A stretch of 64,000 nucleotides of DNA from Nyssa sinensis. Its lineage: Eukaryota > Streptophyta > Magnoliopsida > Cornales > Nyssaceae. Position numbers and translations under genes: made by a program. This document shows positions 12,831 through 23,230 of the stretch, one piece after another. The DNA lies in contig CM018032.1 in the NCBI GenBank assembly GCA_008638375.1, positions 36,553,251 through 36,617,250 of the forward strand. The letters are read 5' to 3'. The first letter of the stretch is position 1; every line of letters begins with the position of its first letter. A model generated the notes under the pieces. That model searched no databases. It was given only the letters and a program-made list of their open reading frames with translations, and was not told the origin of the DNA.

Positions 12831-14906
12831 TCACCAGCTCTTAAGAGCAAAGATGACGGCAGCCAACTCTAGATCGTGGGTGGGGTAGTTCTTCTCATGG
12901 CTCTTCAACTGGCGAGAACTATAAGCTACCACCCGGCCTTCCTGCATCAATACACAACCCAGCCCCTCTCGGGAAGCATCACAGTACACTGTATAGCCCA
13001 GGCCTCCCTCGGGGATAATCAAGATGGGAGCTGAAGTCAATCTCCTCTTCAGCTCCTGAAATGACTGCTCACAGTCGTCGGTCCACTGAAATCTGACGCC
13101 CTTGCGCGTCAGCCGGGTCATCGGTGCGGCAAGTCGGGAAAATCCCTCTACAAAACGGCGGTAGTACCCTGCTAACCCCAAGAAACTCCGTATCTCAAAT
13201 ACATTCCTCGGCCTCTCCCATCTCATAACAGAGTCGACCTTAGAAGGGTCAACAGATACTCCACTCCCAGATACCACGTGGCCCAAGAACTGTACCTCCG
13301 GGAGCCAGAACTCGCACTTGGAGAGCTTGGCAAACAGCCTATGCTCTCTCAAGATCTGTAACACAGTCCGTAGGTGGAAAGCATGCTCATCCTCAGAAGG
13401 TGAGTAAATCAGAATATCGTCCACAAACACCACCACGAACTGATCTATGTACTGACCGAAGACACGGTGCATCAGATCCATGAATGCCGCTGGGGCATTC
13501 GTCACACCAAATGGCATCACCACGAACTCAAAGTGACCATAGCGAGTGCGGAAGGCTGTCTTCGCTATGTCTTCCTCTCGCACTCTCAACTGATGATACC
13601 CAGACCGAAGATCAATCTTCGAGAAACATCTCGAACCTCTCAACTGATCAAACAAGTCATCGATCCTGGGTAACGGGTACTTGTTCTTAATAGTCACCCG
13701 GTTCAGCCTCCGGTAGTCCACACATAACCGCAACGTCCCGTCCTTCTTCTTCGCAAAGAGTGCTGAGGCACCCCAAGGAGAAGTGCTAGGACAGATGAAC
13801 CCCTTACCCTGAAGGTCAGTCAGCTGCTCTCTCAGCTCTCTCAGCTCTCTCAGCTCTGCTGGAGCCATGCGGTATGGTGGAATAGATATGGGTACAGTAC
13901 CGGGGATAAGCTCAATGGTAAACTCCACCTCCTGCCTCGGGGGTAAACTAGTCAAGCTGTCGGGAAATACGTCAGGAAACTCCTCTACTACCGGTGGTAA
14001 CACAACCCCTGTAGCCTCGCTATCCCCTGCAATCATACTGGCCAACATATAGCTATGGGCTCCCCAACTCCTAGAGTCGTACAAGGGTGGTACCAGGAAA
14101 TCCCCACGGTCCCCCGTGAAATAAAAACAATCCCCCTCAGGAGTGCACACTGTAACCCTCCCCCTGAAATAATCGATGCTAGCCTGAAAAGTAAACAACC
14201 AATCCATACCCAAGATAACGTCGAAGCTAGTCATATCAAGCACAATAAAATCAAAGCAGAGAGCACGGTCAGCTATCTCAAGTGAACAACCCCTACAAAC
14301 CCTGGTCAATGTCACACTACCCCCAACAGGAGTATCAACACGTAGTGGTGGATCCATCCGATCTATAGTCAACCCCAAAGACATGGCAAATGCAGTGGAT
14401 ATAAAAGAATGCGATGCACCAGAGTCTATCAACACGCTAGCCCATGAACTGAACATAAGAAAGGTACCTCGTACTACTGATGGCCCAGCAGTAGAAGCCT
14501 CTAGGGTAGTAACTGCGTACACCCTGCCCTGCACGGTCTGACCCTGTCTGCCTCCCCCTCTCTGCCCCTGCTGCCCTCCCCCTCTCGGGGCTGGAGCTCT
14601 AACACTCAATGCAGAAGATGCTGGCTGGTAGTAAGGTGCTGGGGGTCTATAGCCTGACTGTGTCTGGGGTAAAGGCATCTGGGTGGGCTGGAAATAGTGG
14701 GACCTCGGTGCGCTCTGGGAAGTCTGCCCCTGAGGACAGTGGGCCTTAACATGGCCCGGCTGATGACATGTATAGCACACTGGTGTGGCCCTCCAGGCCT
14801 GACTCTGAGACTGGGATGGAAGTGGTAGCTGACTCGGTCCTGTCCCTGACCCCTGACTAGGATCTCTCTGTGGGCAATCAGCCATCTTGTGGCCAGGCTG
14901 TCCACA
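12831..14906 (-). pseudogene. Tekay pol: zinc knuckle, protease, reverse transcriptase, RNase H
   Basis: In the same frame as gag, entered after the TAG at 14907. It starts inside the first zinc knuckle ([11 protein letters not shown]), has a second one ([14 protein letters not shown]), a Ser/Gln/Pro-rich linker, and the aspartic protease with active site IDSGASHSF (about 14430). Reverse transcriptase follows, with [13 protein letters not shown] and the catalytic FVDDILIYS (about 13410). RNase H begins at [16 protein letters not shown] and is cut by a TGA at 12831 just after ALKSW. A short triplication of AGCTCTCTC near 13835-13862 adds an ELREL repeat before the [10 protein letters not shown] motif. 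The Met at 14885 is internal to the knuckle and not a real start. Confidence 0.9.
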
Positions 14907-16037
14907 CTAGTAGCATGTGATGGTCAGCTGTGGTGCCCCCCCTCGAGGAGTAATAGACACAGTGGGCTGGGGAGCTAAAAGCTGCATAGGTCTCTGGGAT
15001 GTAGATGGAGAAGAGGTACTGCCTCGGAACCTCTTCGGCGGCCTCCCACCAGAATGAGCTGGGACGGTCACAGTAGGCTGAGCTGGTGTAAGTGCTAGTG
15101 CTGTGGCTGGCCTGGTCTGAGTCCGGGACTCCCTAATCCCTCTGAGAGCTGCCAACTCCCTCTCTACCCTCGTGGCCCTGATCACAGCCTCCTCGTAAGT
15201 GTCAATGATGTGACCCGCCAGTCTATCCCTGATAGAGGTCTTCAACCCCTCTAGAAAATGATAAACTCTCAGCTCCTCTACCCCAATAATATGCGGGGCA
15301 AACCTGCCCAATGCGGTAAACTGGGACTCATACTGTGTCACGGTCATGTCCCTCTGTAGTAAGGTCTCAAACTCTCTCCTGAACCCGACCCTAGCAGTCG
15401 CTGGAAAGTAGTGGTCATTGAACATGGCCACAAATGCATCCCACCCCTCTCTGAACCTGCTAATCCTACCGGCAAATACCTTCCACCACTGGCTCGCTAG
15501 CCCTGTAAACTGGAAGGTGGCACATCGTATCCTCAGGTGTGGCTCAACAATCCCTAGTGAGTCCAGGATCCTCACAATCTGGTCCAACCACTCCTCGGCC
15601 ACCAAAGGATCAGGCTGTCCTGCAAATGACGGTGGCCTCATACGCTGAAACGCCTTCATGACGAAGGTGTCTCTAGTCTCCCCACCGGCCGCTCTGGCCG
15701 CGGCACCGGCAGCCCTGGCCTCGGCCTCAGTAGCTCTGGCCTCAGCATCAGTGGTCCTGGCCTCCTGCATGGCACGGAAGCACTCCTGTATAATGGTCGC
15801 CAAATCCCTGGCGCCAATAGTCTGCCCCACCTCCTCCACAGGGGCTGGAGCAACATCCTCCTCAGCTGTACTATGCTCAGGAACGTCAGCTGGGGCAACT
15901 ACCTCCTCAACCACGTCAGGAATAGGGGCAGCAGCTCTGGGTCTGCCACGACGAGGCTGGGCGGCACCTCGAGGCGCACCCCTACCCCTACCCCCTCTAG
16001 GTGGTCTGCCTCTCGTAGGAGCTCGTCTAGGAGGCAT
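14907..16037 (-). CDS. gag: Tekay gag (capsid), ending at a nonsense codon in the zinc knuckle
   Basis: Structural protein of the retrotransposon particle, 376 codons before the stop. I take the Met at 16037 (MPPRRAPTRGRP) as start because chromovirus gag proteins begin this way; an upstream in-frame Met at 16070 would add 11 residues. Order: Arg/Gly-rich N-terminus (1-35), acidic/Pro linker, Ala/Glu-rich helix repeats (about 90-120), then the Retrotrans_gag domain (FAGQPDPLVAEEWLDQIVRI, then ASQWWKVF, FNDHYFP, FETLLQRDMTVTQYESQF, FLEGL). The frame stops at a TAG (14907-14909) right after CY of the first zinc knuckle, with the rest of the knuckle in frame downstream. Gag made here would lack its RNA-binding knuckles unless the stop is read through. 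Some plant retroelements use gag stop readthrough, but normally after the knuckle, so a mutation is likelier. Confidence 0.88.
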   Translation of the reverse strand: MPPRRAPTRGRPPRGGRGRGAPRGAAQPRRGRPRAAAPIPDVVEEVVAPADVPEHSTAEEDVAPAPVEEVGQTIGARDLATIIQECFRAMQEARTTDAEARATEAEARAAGAAARAAGGETRDTFVMKAFQRMRPPSFAGQPDPLVAEEWLDQIVRILDSLGIVEPHLRIRCATFQFTGLASQWWKVFAGRISRFREGWDAFVAMFNDHYFPATARVGFRREFETLLQRDMTVTQYESQFTALGRFAPHIIGVEELRVYHFLEGLKTSIRDRLAGHIIDTYEEAVIRATRVERELAALRGIRESRTQTRPATALALTPAQPTVTVPAHSGGRPPKRFRGSTSSPSTSQRPMQLLAPQPTVSITPRGGAPQLTITCY

Positions 16038-16231
16038 ATCTACAAGTCCAAAAGAAAAATTCAATATCACTTTTTCACGTAATCACAATAAGGCATGCAT
16101 TAAGACACATAATCACGTAGCACATAAGATCCTATCACATGCTGCTAACAGTTCACACTAAGTCTCATTCTCTTCTCTAGGGTCTCATGGTGTTAAACAA
16201 CACCCCACAGTCTCTAGGTATTCGAACCTAT

Positions 16232-16243
16232 GCTCTGATACCA
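16232..16243 (-). other. Primer-binding site (initiator-Met tRNA)
   Basis: On the minus strand it reads TGGTATCAGAGC, the complement of the 3' end of plant initiator-Met tRNA including CCA. It sits 3 bases from the 5' LTR end (16247), the usual place for priming minus-strand DNA synthesis. Confidence 0.9.
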
Positions 16244-16246
16244 CGT

Positions 16247-18506
16247 TGTCATGCCCCGAATTTCTGACGAACCCGGGGCGCGAGTAACGAGACAGAAAGT
16301 AAAATAAATAAAAGGATAAAAGTAATTAGATTCACTAAACATGCGTCCATCATCATCCATACATAAAATAACATCGAATACATTGTTCATCAGTCATTTG
16401 GGCTTAAGCCCTTACATAACAAAATACAAGCCTCATGGATCACAAATACATCACGTGCTTCGCCCTTTCAGGGCATCACTAAGTCTCATGTGGCCGGAGG
16501 ATCCTCATCTGAAAATGTTGCCCACGAATGGGTCAGCACAACCGCTGGTATGATGAAATGCTAATGCCAGAAATAAAGCTAAGGCGTGGCATGTGCAAAG
16601 TGTACATTTATTTCTAAATGACATTCAAGCATCGCAGTAATATATATGAATGGTATGCATGACACACCCATGCACAACTCTATGCCACACCCATGTCTCA
16701 TTTACGGGTACTCCCCGATGGCTCGAAGTACCAATGCAATGGCCAATTTTGGGTTTTTCACCACAGGATCTACACCCTCATAATGCAAAGCACCATGTGC
16801 TTACCCACGCCATGTTCTCAAGGAATTCATCATATGCCAATATGCCAATGCAATCTCAATGAACATGGATCTCAATAATATGACATGCTCTGACAATAAT
16901 AATTCAATCACCAATCAGTTTCATATACATGCATATCTCATATGTTCGTACATCACGATTCATGTTCTTCACTTTATTAACTTGCCAGTAACACATAACA
17001 TGTGAATAACCAATTCCAAATAAACAGGTAAACACATTACAGATAAACACATACAGCATTCCAGTCATTCACAAATATTCCTAACTTAACTTCATTTCTA
17101 ACACTAGCAAAACACCATACCTGATGGGTTGGTATCAACCCTAGAAGATCGTGAACTATATGTAACTGAACCGGCGGATGTAAATGTAGGAGATCAGATC
17201 GCCTCCTCCTGTCCTGTCAGTGTCCCTAAAAGTAGAAATTACAACTCAGTCCATTGTTGTTTGAATTTATGCTATTCATCAAATTTTATGTCTTTAAATT
17301 CATAGGTTTCTATTCTGCTAAATTAAACTCTACCATTGGTTTTAGAACGTTTAAGAAAGTAAGTCTAGGTTTTCGTAGAACTCAATTCGGACACCGGGGT
17401 TCAAAAGGGCAAAACAGTCATTTTGCACTTTACACGTGTCCTTACATTTCGTGACCTCTTTTCACAATTCGGACTCCACAGTTGAGTCCGGAATGTTCGA
17501 GATAATAAAATTTCACTATTTGTTTACCTAATTCGGAGTTCGTCTGACAGTGTTTCGAGTTAGGGGCATTTTGGTAATTTTAAGGGTTACTACGGGTCTT
17601 TTATTTTTCGGGACCCCGTCTCATAAAACGGACCTCACCATTGGTCTCGGAATAGTCGAGATAGTCAAAACACACTAATGACTTGTCTCATTTGGACTCC
17701 GGGATGTTTTTGAATATTTAATTAATTAAATTAATTAAATTAATTAATTAATTTAATTAATAATTTATTAATATTTTAATCAGGTGGGTCAAAGTGTAAT
17801 TCCTAACAGTTGGGGGGTCAATTTATAATTTCCGAAAGTTTCAGGGTTAAGGTTCAAATTCAAAAGGTTCAAATTCTATTTTTTAATTTAAAACAATGGC
17901 TGACACGTGGCAGGGTGGTTCGGCCCAAGCCCGACCCGGACCCGACCCGGACCCGGACAGACCCCCTTCTCCCCCCGTTTTTCCGGCGGAGCTCCGGTCA
18001 CCCTCTCCGGCGCCGGTGACCGGAATTTCAGAAAAATCAAGCTTTTAAACTCGATTTTCATGGTGTTTCCGAAGCCCCTTTCAATCCCAAATCATTCTAA
18101 AACATTTTTGGAGCCTTTTAATACCGTTTTGAAGCTTCCAATCACGATGAAAAACCCAGATTTCCCCCCCACGGCCGTGACCTGCACATCCCCTTTTCTC
18201 CCTCATTTTTCAACCGTTTTCTATCATTTTTGTTGCGTTTTAATCCTTACATTATGCTCTACAAGGTTCTACAATTTAAACCGATTGAAATGCTCTAAAA
18301 CAAATCGAAACAGAAGCGACCCACTTACCAATTTTTCGGCCGTTTCTCTCTCTAACTGTGCCCTCCTTCTTCCTCTTGCTCCAAGCTCGAGCCAAGTCTC
18401 AAACTGTCCCTCAGAGCTCTATTTCTCTCCTTCTTTTCTGCTTCTTTCCTTCTCTTCTTTCCCACCCGAGACTACTCTCTTTTTCTCTTTATTTTCTCTC
18501 TTTCTA

Positions 18507-18552
<46 letters not shown>

Positions 18553-18710
18553 CAAGACCAACCTACTCTCTGCCGATTCTGCATTCTCCCACTCCCTGAA
18601 TCCTACTCACACACTCAACCTTACCCCATGCCTTGTTTGAGTGTATCACACTCAAACTTACACACACACACAACCGGGTACACACACACACACACACCTC
18701 ACACAACCTG

Positions 18711-18742
<32 letters not shown>

Positions 18743-18948
18743 TTCCACATTTAAATATACACTCACTTTTTACACATATACACACACAATTAAATTTAAA
18801 TTATATATATATATATATATACACATATACATATATACACATACACCCAATAATAATTTTTTTTTTATAATAATAATAATAACAATAAAAAAATAAATTA
18901 ACAAGTGCAAAAATAAATAATAAAAAAAAAAAATTTCATGTTATAACA
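16247..18948 (-). repeat. Tekay 5' LTR
   Basis: Partner of the LTR at 8317-11027, of nearly equal length (2702 against 2711 bases). Differences are scattered single bases, for example at the fifth base from the outer end and near 16250-16280, and length changes in the (CT)n, (AC)n and (TA)n runs. It carries the same AT palindrome, GC-rich patch with 9-bp hairpin, and periodic ACCATTGG blocks. Transcription of the element should start in this copy and run leftward. Confidence 0.95.
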
Positions 18949-19450
18949 TAATCAGTTCGGATGCCCGGTTTGAAACTTATGCAAGTTTTAGGTCCAAAAA
19001 AGCCCATTTTGGGGTTTTGACAGACCAAAACCCGGATATCGGCCTAACCATCCCAAAACCCCATCAAACACTTCAAAAATGATAAAATACACTTTCACAA
19101 ACTTACGGCACCCGGTTCAGATGCCCGGTTTGAAACTTATGCAAGTTTGAGCTCCAAAAAAGCCCATTTTGGGGTTTTGACAGACCAAAATACCAGATAT
19201 CAACCAAACGAGCCCTAAACCCCATCAAACACCTTAAAAATGATAAAATTGAATTTCATGAACTTACGACACTCAGTTCGGATGTCTAGTTTGAAACTTA
19301 TGCAAGTTTTTGCTCCAAAAAGGCCCATTGTGGAGTTTTAACGGATCAAAATGCCGGATATCGGCCTAACTATCCCGAAACCCCATCAAACACCTCACAA
19401 ATGAAAAATAGACTTGCACGAACTTACTGAAATCAGTTCGGATCAGTGGT
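18949..19450. repeat. Tandem array of ~160-bp repeats, right part
   Basis: Continuation of the array cut by the Tekay insertion. GATGCC landmarks are at 18960, 19120, 19281 and a degenerate one (GATCAG) at 19441. Removing the Tekay element and one TAATC copy places 8163 and 18960 exactly 160 bases apart, so the insertion was clean. The last unit decays into AT-rich DNA near 19450. Confidence 0.9.
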
Positions 19451-19924
19451 TTATAACTTATGCTACTTTATATCGTTCTTATTATTTATGCATGCACAAA
19501 AAAATAAAAAAAATAAATTATTCACATTCTATATTTCATATATATTTAATAATTGTTCTAATATATACCATTTGATCTTTATTTCAAATTGATTGGAATT
19601 ATTGTGCCGCCGTCTTTATGTTTTGCATCAGGATTTATTATTTTTATTTGGTTTTTTTTTTTTTTTTTATGGACATTTGTAGTTATATGTTTTGAGACAA
19701 TTTTTTATTTTTTTATTTATTGTTAAATTATACTTTTACAAATGTACGCAATTAGTATAATATATATATATATATATATATGAATGTATTTTTCTTTTTT
19801 AATATATTCATTTCAGAAAGTTTGGATTTTATTGTATATCAGGATGATTGATACAGGTTTAAACAGGAATAAAACAACAAAGAAAACAAAGCAAACATGG
19901 TTGGAAAAAGGGAAAAAAAAAAAC

Positions 19925-20400
19925 CTTTAGCGACGCACAGAAAGGTGTCGCTAAAAGTAAAGAAACAACAATGTTAATTCACTATTAGCGACGCACTCTG
20001 TGTGTCGCTAAAAGGTACTATTAGCGACGCACACTTTGAGTGTCGCTAAAAGATTCTACCCAGTGTGCGTTGCTAATAGTATCTTTTAGCGACACTCAAA
20101 GTGTGCGTCGCTAATAGTACCTTTTAGCGACACACAGAGTGCGTTGCTAATAGTATCTTTTAGCGACGCTCTTTGCCTCTATTTATAATATTTGCGACGC
20201 CCATTCCCAATTATTAGCGACACCATTTGTGCGTCGCTAATAGTTTCTTTTAGCGACGCGCAGAGGTGTGTGCGTCGCCAATACTATTAGCGACGCCAAT
20301 ATTTGCGGTAACATTAGCGACGCGCAGGTGTGCGTTGCAAAATATCATTAGCGACGCATTTTCCCACTATTAGCGACGCACGCGTGCGTCGCTAATAGTG
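19925..20400. repeat. CACTA subterminal palindrome cluster (GCGACGC motifs)
   Basis: About a dozen copies of TTAGCGACGC and its complement GCGTCGCTAA, many paired into hairpins. It includes a near-perfect 74-bp inverted repeat (19981-20054 with 20081-20154, one mismatch, 26-bp spacer) and a perfect 36-bp palindrome (20365-20400) ending 15 bases inside the terminus. Subterminal repeats in CACTA elements are binding sites for element-encoded proteins; that role is inferred here. Confidence 0.85.
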
Positions 20401-20402
20401 CC

Positions 20403-20415
20403 TTTTCTTGTAGTG
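20403..20415 (-). repeat. CACTA terminal inverted repeat, right end
   Basis: CACTACAAGAAAA read on the minus strand, the common terminus of plant CACTA elements. Flanked on the outside by AAC, the presumed 3-bp target duplication, whose partner is not in the window. Confidence 0.85.
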
Positions 20416-22039
20416 AACATGTGCAAATTTGTGATTCAATAATTGGTATCGGAATGATTTTAAGTCTTACCCTTAGTATCATAGTAATTTTTAATTCCTA
20501 TATTTAGTATCAGAGCTAGGTTCAATCTTGAGAGAGTCATTTACAATCTTAGGATAACTTATCAGTGCCAAGTTTGATCTTGTGAAAACTAATTACGATC
20601 TTGGGAGTAATTTATCAAAGCTAAGGAAAATCAAAGTTGGTTCTCATTCCTAGATTATTGTAAAGAATTGTGATTCTCATGTTACTCAAGATTGCAATCT
20701 TGAGTGGTTTGTTGAACAGCAAAGTATTACTTTTATAACATTATTTAATAAAAAAATTGTGACTTCATAATAACAAATTACAAATTTTGTAAAATAAAAT
20801 AAGAGTTAAAGTAAATATACATAAAATAAATTTCTTGACTTACAATCATGTATCTTACTAATAAATTTTTGTGAACAATAATAATGATAATAATACACAC
20901 ACAAACACATATATGTGCATGTATATTTATGTGCATATATACATATGATAATTTGGACCTAAATTTCAATCACCTATTAAACCTATTGATATAAGAGTCC
21001 TATGTTAAAAGAACTTTTCTGGAGAGAAAAAAGAGCTTAGTTATAAAATTAGCAAAATTTTTAGACCAATCTACAATAATTTTTAACTACTAAATGAGAC
21101 GATGCTTATAAAAGTATAATTTTCTTTTTAAATTGATTTGTTCTTATAACAATTAAGTATATAATTAAATTACGACCTTAAATTATTTATAAGTTGTCTT
21201 TGTATAAAAGTAATTTATATGTTCTATGCAGTAACATTGTGCATTCTATTTTATAAATCTATATAAAAAAGACATCCATATATATAAATATTTTGAGAAT
21301 TACTAAGTACTAACACTTTTAACTCTATAATAGCACCATAGAAAAGTTCATTAGTATTTATTAAACTTTTAGGACCTGATTAATGAATAAATTAATAATA
21401 AAATTATATATTTTCTCTTATTCATTTACATTTATTGTGAGTAAATTTTCTAGCATGAGATAAGAAAGATCTTGACCTTTAAAATTATAGTAATTCTGCA
21501 TTCAATTGGTTTTTTTTAAAAATAAACTACAATATATTACCTTAAAATTATAATAGTTAAACTTTTTATACCATTTAATTGAATAGCTTTTATATTTACT
21601 CAAAAATCTTTTCACAAATTTTTCATGTATAAAACTTAGGTTATTATTAGATTAAAATTTTGAATTAGGTCATAGTTACGTTCAGTTTGAGTTTGATATT
21701 CATAATTATTTTTCTTATGATTACAAAGGTAAAATTTCTTTACAATACATTTGACGTACTCCATTATATCTACAAACAACACGATATCATAAAGGATAAC
21801 TTGCTTCTGTAAGTATTTTGCATGAGTTCTATACTTCTATATAAATATGATCTCACATAAATAAGTGGATGCAATAAAATCAACGAATCGCCAAAAAAAA
21901 AATATATATATATTTTAAGAAAAATAAATAAAGAATGTTGACTTGTACTTTGAAAATAGATAGCTGTAAAATTTATTTTTGAATAAAGACTAATGACGAA
22001 TTTTGAGAATAAAGAATTTTAGAAAAAATATTTATGTGT

Positions 22040-22040
22040 T

Positions 22041-22071
<31 letters not shown>

Positions 22072-22104
22072 AGGGGGAGAGAGAGAGAGAGGAAGAGGGA
22101 GAGA

Positions 22105-22148
<44 letters not shown>
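22040..22148. repeat. Compound microsatellite (TA)n(TG)n(GA)n
   Basis: Consecutive runs of TA, TG and then interrupted and pure GA repeats over about 110 bases. The Glu/Arg-rich open frame across it is a product of the repeat. Confidence 0.9.
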
Positions 22149-22152
<4 letters not shown>

Positions 22153-22345
22153 TAAATTTATAACTTCTCTTGGTGAAGTACTAACTAATAGGATGGATCC
22201 TTCACACTTCTTAATAATGTCAAATATTTATTTAGACCAACATCGAAATGTAAATAAAAATTGTGTTTTTTTTTTTTAATTCTCTTAGAAGTTTCCTAAT
22301 TGATTACAAATTTTGTCATGGGCTTGTGATATATGAGATAATGTT

Positions 22346-22396
<51 letters not shown>

Positions 22397-22825
22397 TTGC
22401 AATGATTGAAACCTAATTAAGACATGGGTATAGTTGTTAGGTAATTGATAAATGACCGTCAATCTCTTTGTTTATGAGATTTTTGTATAATTAAATAATT
22501 AATAAATAAAAAATTGTTATTTTTTTTTCATAATCTACTATTGAGAGACCAATGCCACCTTATAAACTTCCATCCCGGAAAAAAGGCTTAGATTTAGCGC
22601 CAATTGTTTTTCATTCTTTTCCAAAATATTGATGGAAGAACACAAAATGCAGGGTCCAATTGAAAGAGCTCTACGCGTGGTGGTGCTATCGTGGGTCGCC
22701 GAAACTTAAGCGGCGCAGATATGGATGATCCTGATGAAGCAGTAGTACACAAAGATGGCAAGAATTAACTCGTGCTGAGAAGATCAATGAAAAACAGTGC
22801 TACCGTATTACAGGCAAATAGCTGC

Positions 22826-22864
<39 letters not shown>

Positions 22865-23140
22865 TATTTACATACATACATATATATGTTTTTACGGCTT
22901 ATTTTTTTCATTTATTGGCTTTTATTCAGGGGAAAAAAAGCAGTAATATTATTTTTATCTTAACATTTTATCAAAAAAATTTACCTACTGACGACTGCTC
23001 TTGGTGCTAGTTATGTCAGGTGAGTCCAAGAAACTTAATTGACTAACATTAAAAGACTTAATTGACTAGTATCCGCATATATCAAGAGACTTAATTGACT
23101 AGTACTTGAACAGTCATGTCAGCAAATAAAAAAATTTGCT

Positions 23141-23230
23141 AAAATTTTATAATATGAATAAAAATATTTAATAAAATTTTATAATATGAATAAAAATATT
23201 TAATAAAATTTTATGATATGAATAATATTA
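23141..23230. repeat. Three tandem copies of a 32-bp AT-rich unit
   Basis: The unit contains AAAATTTTATAATATGAATA and starts at 23141, 23173 and 23205, exactly 32 bases apart; the third copy has a G for A (TTATGATATG) and breaks down after 23225. Confidence 0.9.

Larger units (their letters stand above)
8317..18948 (-). mobile_element. Complete Ty3/gypsy chromovirus (Tekay/Del type), recent insertion
   Basis: A full-length 10.6-kb LTR retrotransposon on the minus strand. The two LTRs are 8317-11027 (3' LTR) and 16247-18948 (5' LTR), both TG...CA, flanked by a perfect 5-bp duplication TAATC (8312-8316 and 18949-18953). A primer-binding site (GCTCTGATACCA on the plus strand, 16232-16243) is complementary to the initiator-Met tRNA 3' end, and a purine tract lies at 11028-11040 in element sense. 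Coding order on the minus strand is gag, protease, reverse transcriptase, RNase H, integrase, chromodomain-like tail, which is Ty3/gypsy order; the integrase tail is of the Tekay/Del chromovirus kind. By eye the LTRs differ at roughly 20 positions outside microsatellites over 2.7 kb, so the insertion is young. The gag-pol frame has two nonsense codons and one frameshift, so this copy cannot make its own proteins. Confidence 0.95.
1876..20415 (+). mobile_element. CACTA (En/Spm) DNA transposon, right end present, left end not found
   Basis: The element is recognised by a broken TNP2-type transposase (1876-5560), a broken En/Spm-type second gene (5729-7230), and a right terminus at 20415 reading CACTACAAGAAAA on the minus strand, the standard CACTA terminal inverted repeat. 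Just inside this end lies a dense set of TTAGCGACGC palindromes, the kind of subterminal repeats CACTA elements use. Bases 19451-19924 between the tandem array and the palindromes are AT-rich with a (TA)n run at 19758-19782 and no gene. The left terminus is not in the window: I searched the first 1875 bases for the terminal repeat and the GCGACGC motif and found neither. The 3-bp duplication (AAC at 20416-20418 on the right) therefore cannot be confirmed. A Tekay retrotransposon (8317-18948) is nested inside; without it the visible CACTA part is about 7.9 kb. Both genes are broken, so this copy is not autonomous. Confidence 0.82.

Noticed and set aside
15656..16161. Ala/Ser-rich frames over the gag N-terminus on both strands
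   Set aside because: Shadows of the GC-rich, Ala-coding part of Tekay gag.
19925..20415. Possible CRISPR-like array of regular palindromes
   Set aside because: Repeats are unevenly spaced, lack unique spacers, and are next to a CACTA terminus in plant DNA.
22034..22279. Glu/Arg-rich 81-codon frame
   Set aside because: Translation of a (GA)n microsatellite.
22640..22770. GC-richer patch that might be an exon fragment
   Set aside because: No frame longer than a few dozen codons and no motif in six-frame reading.
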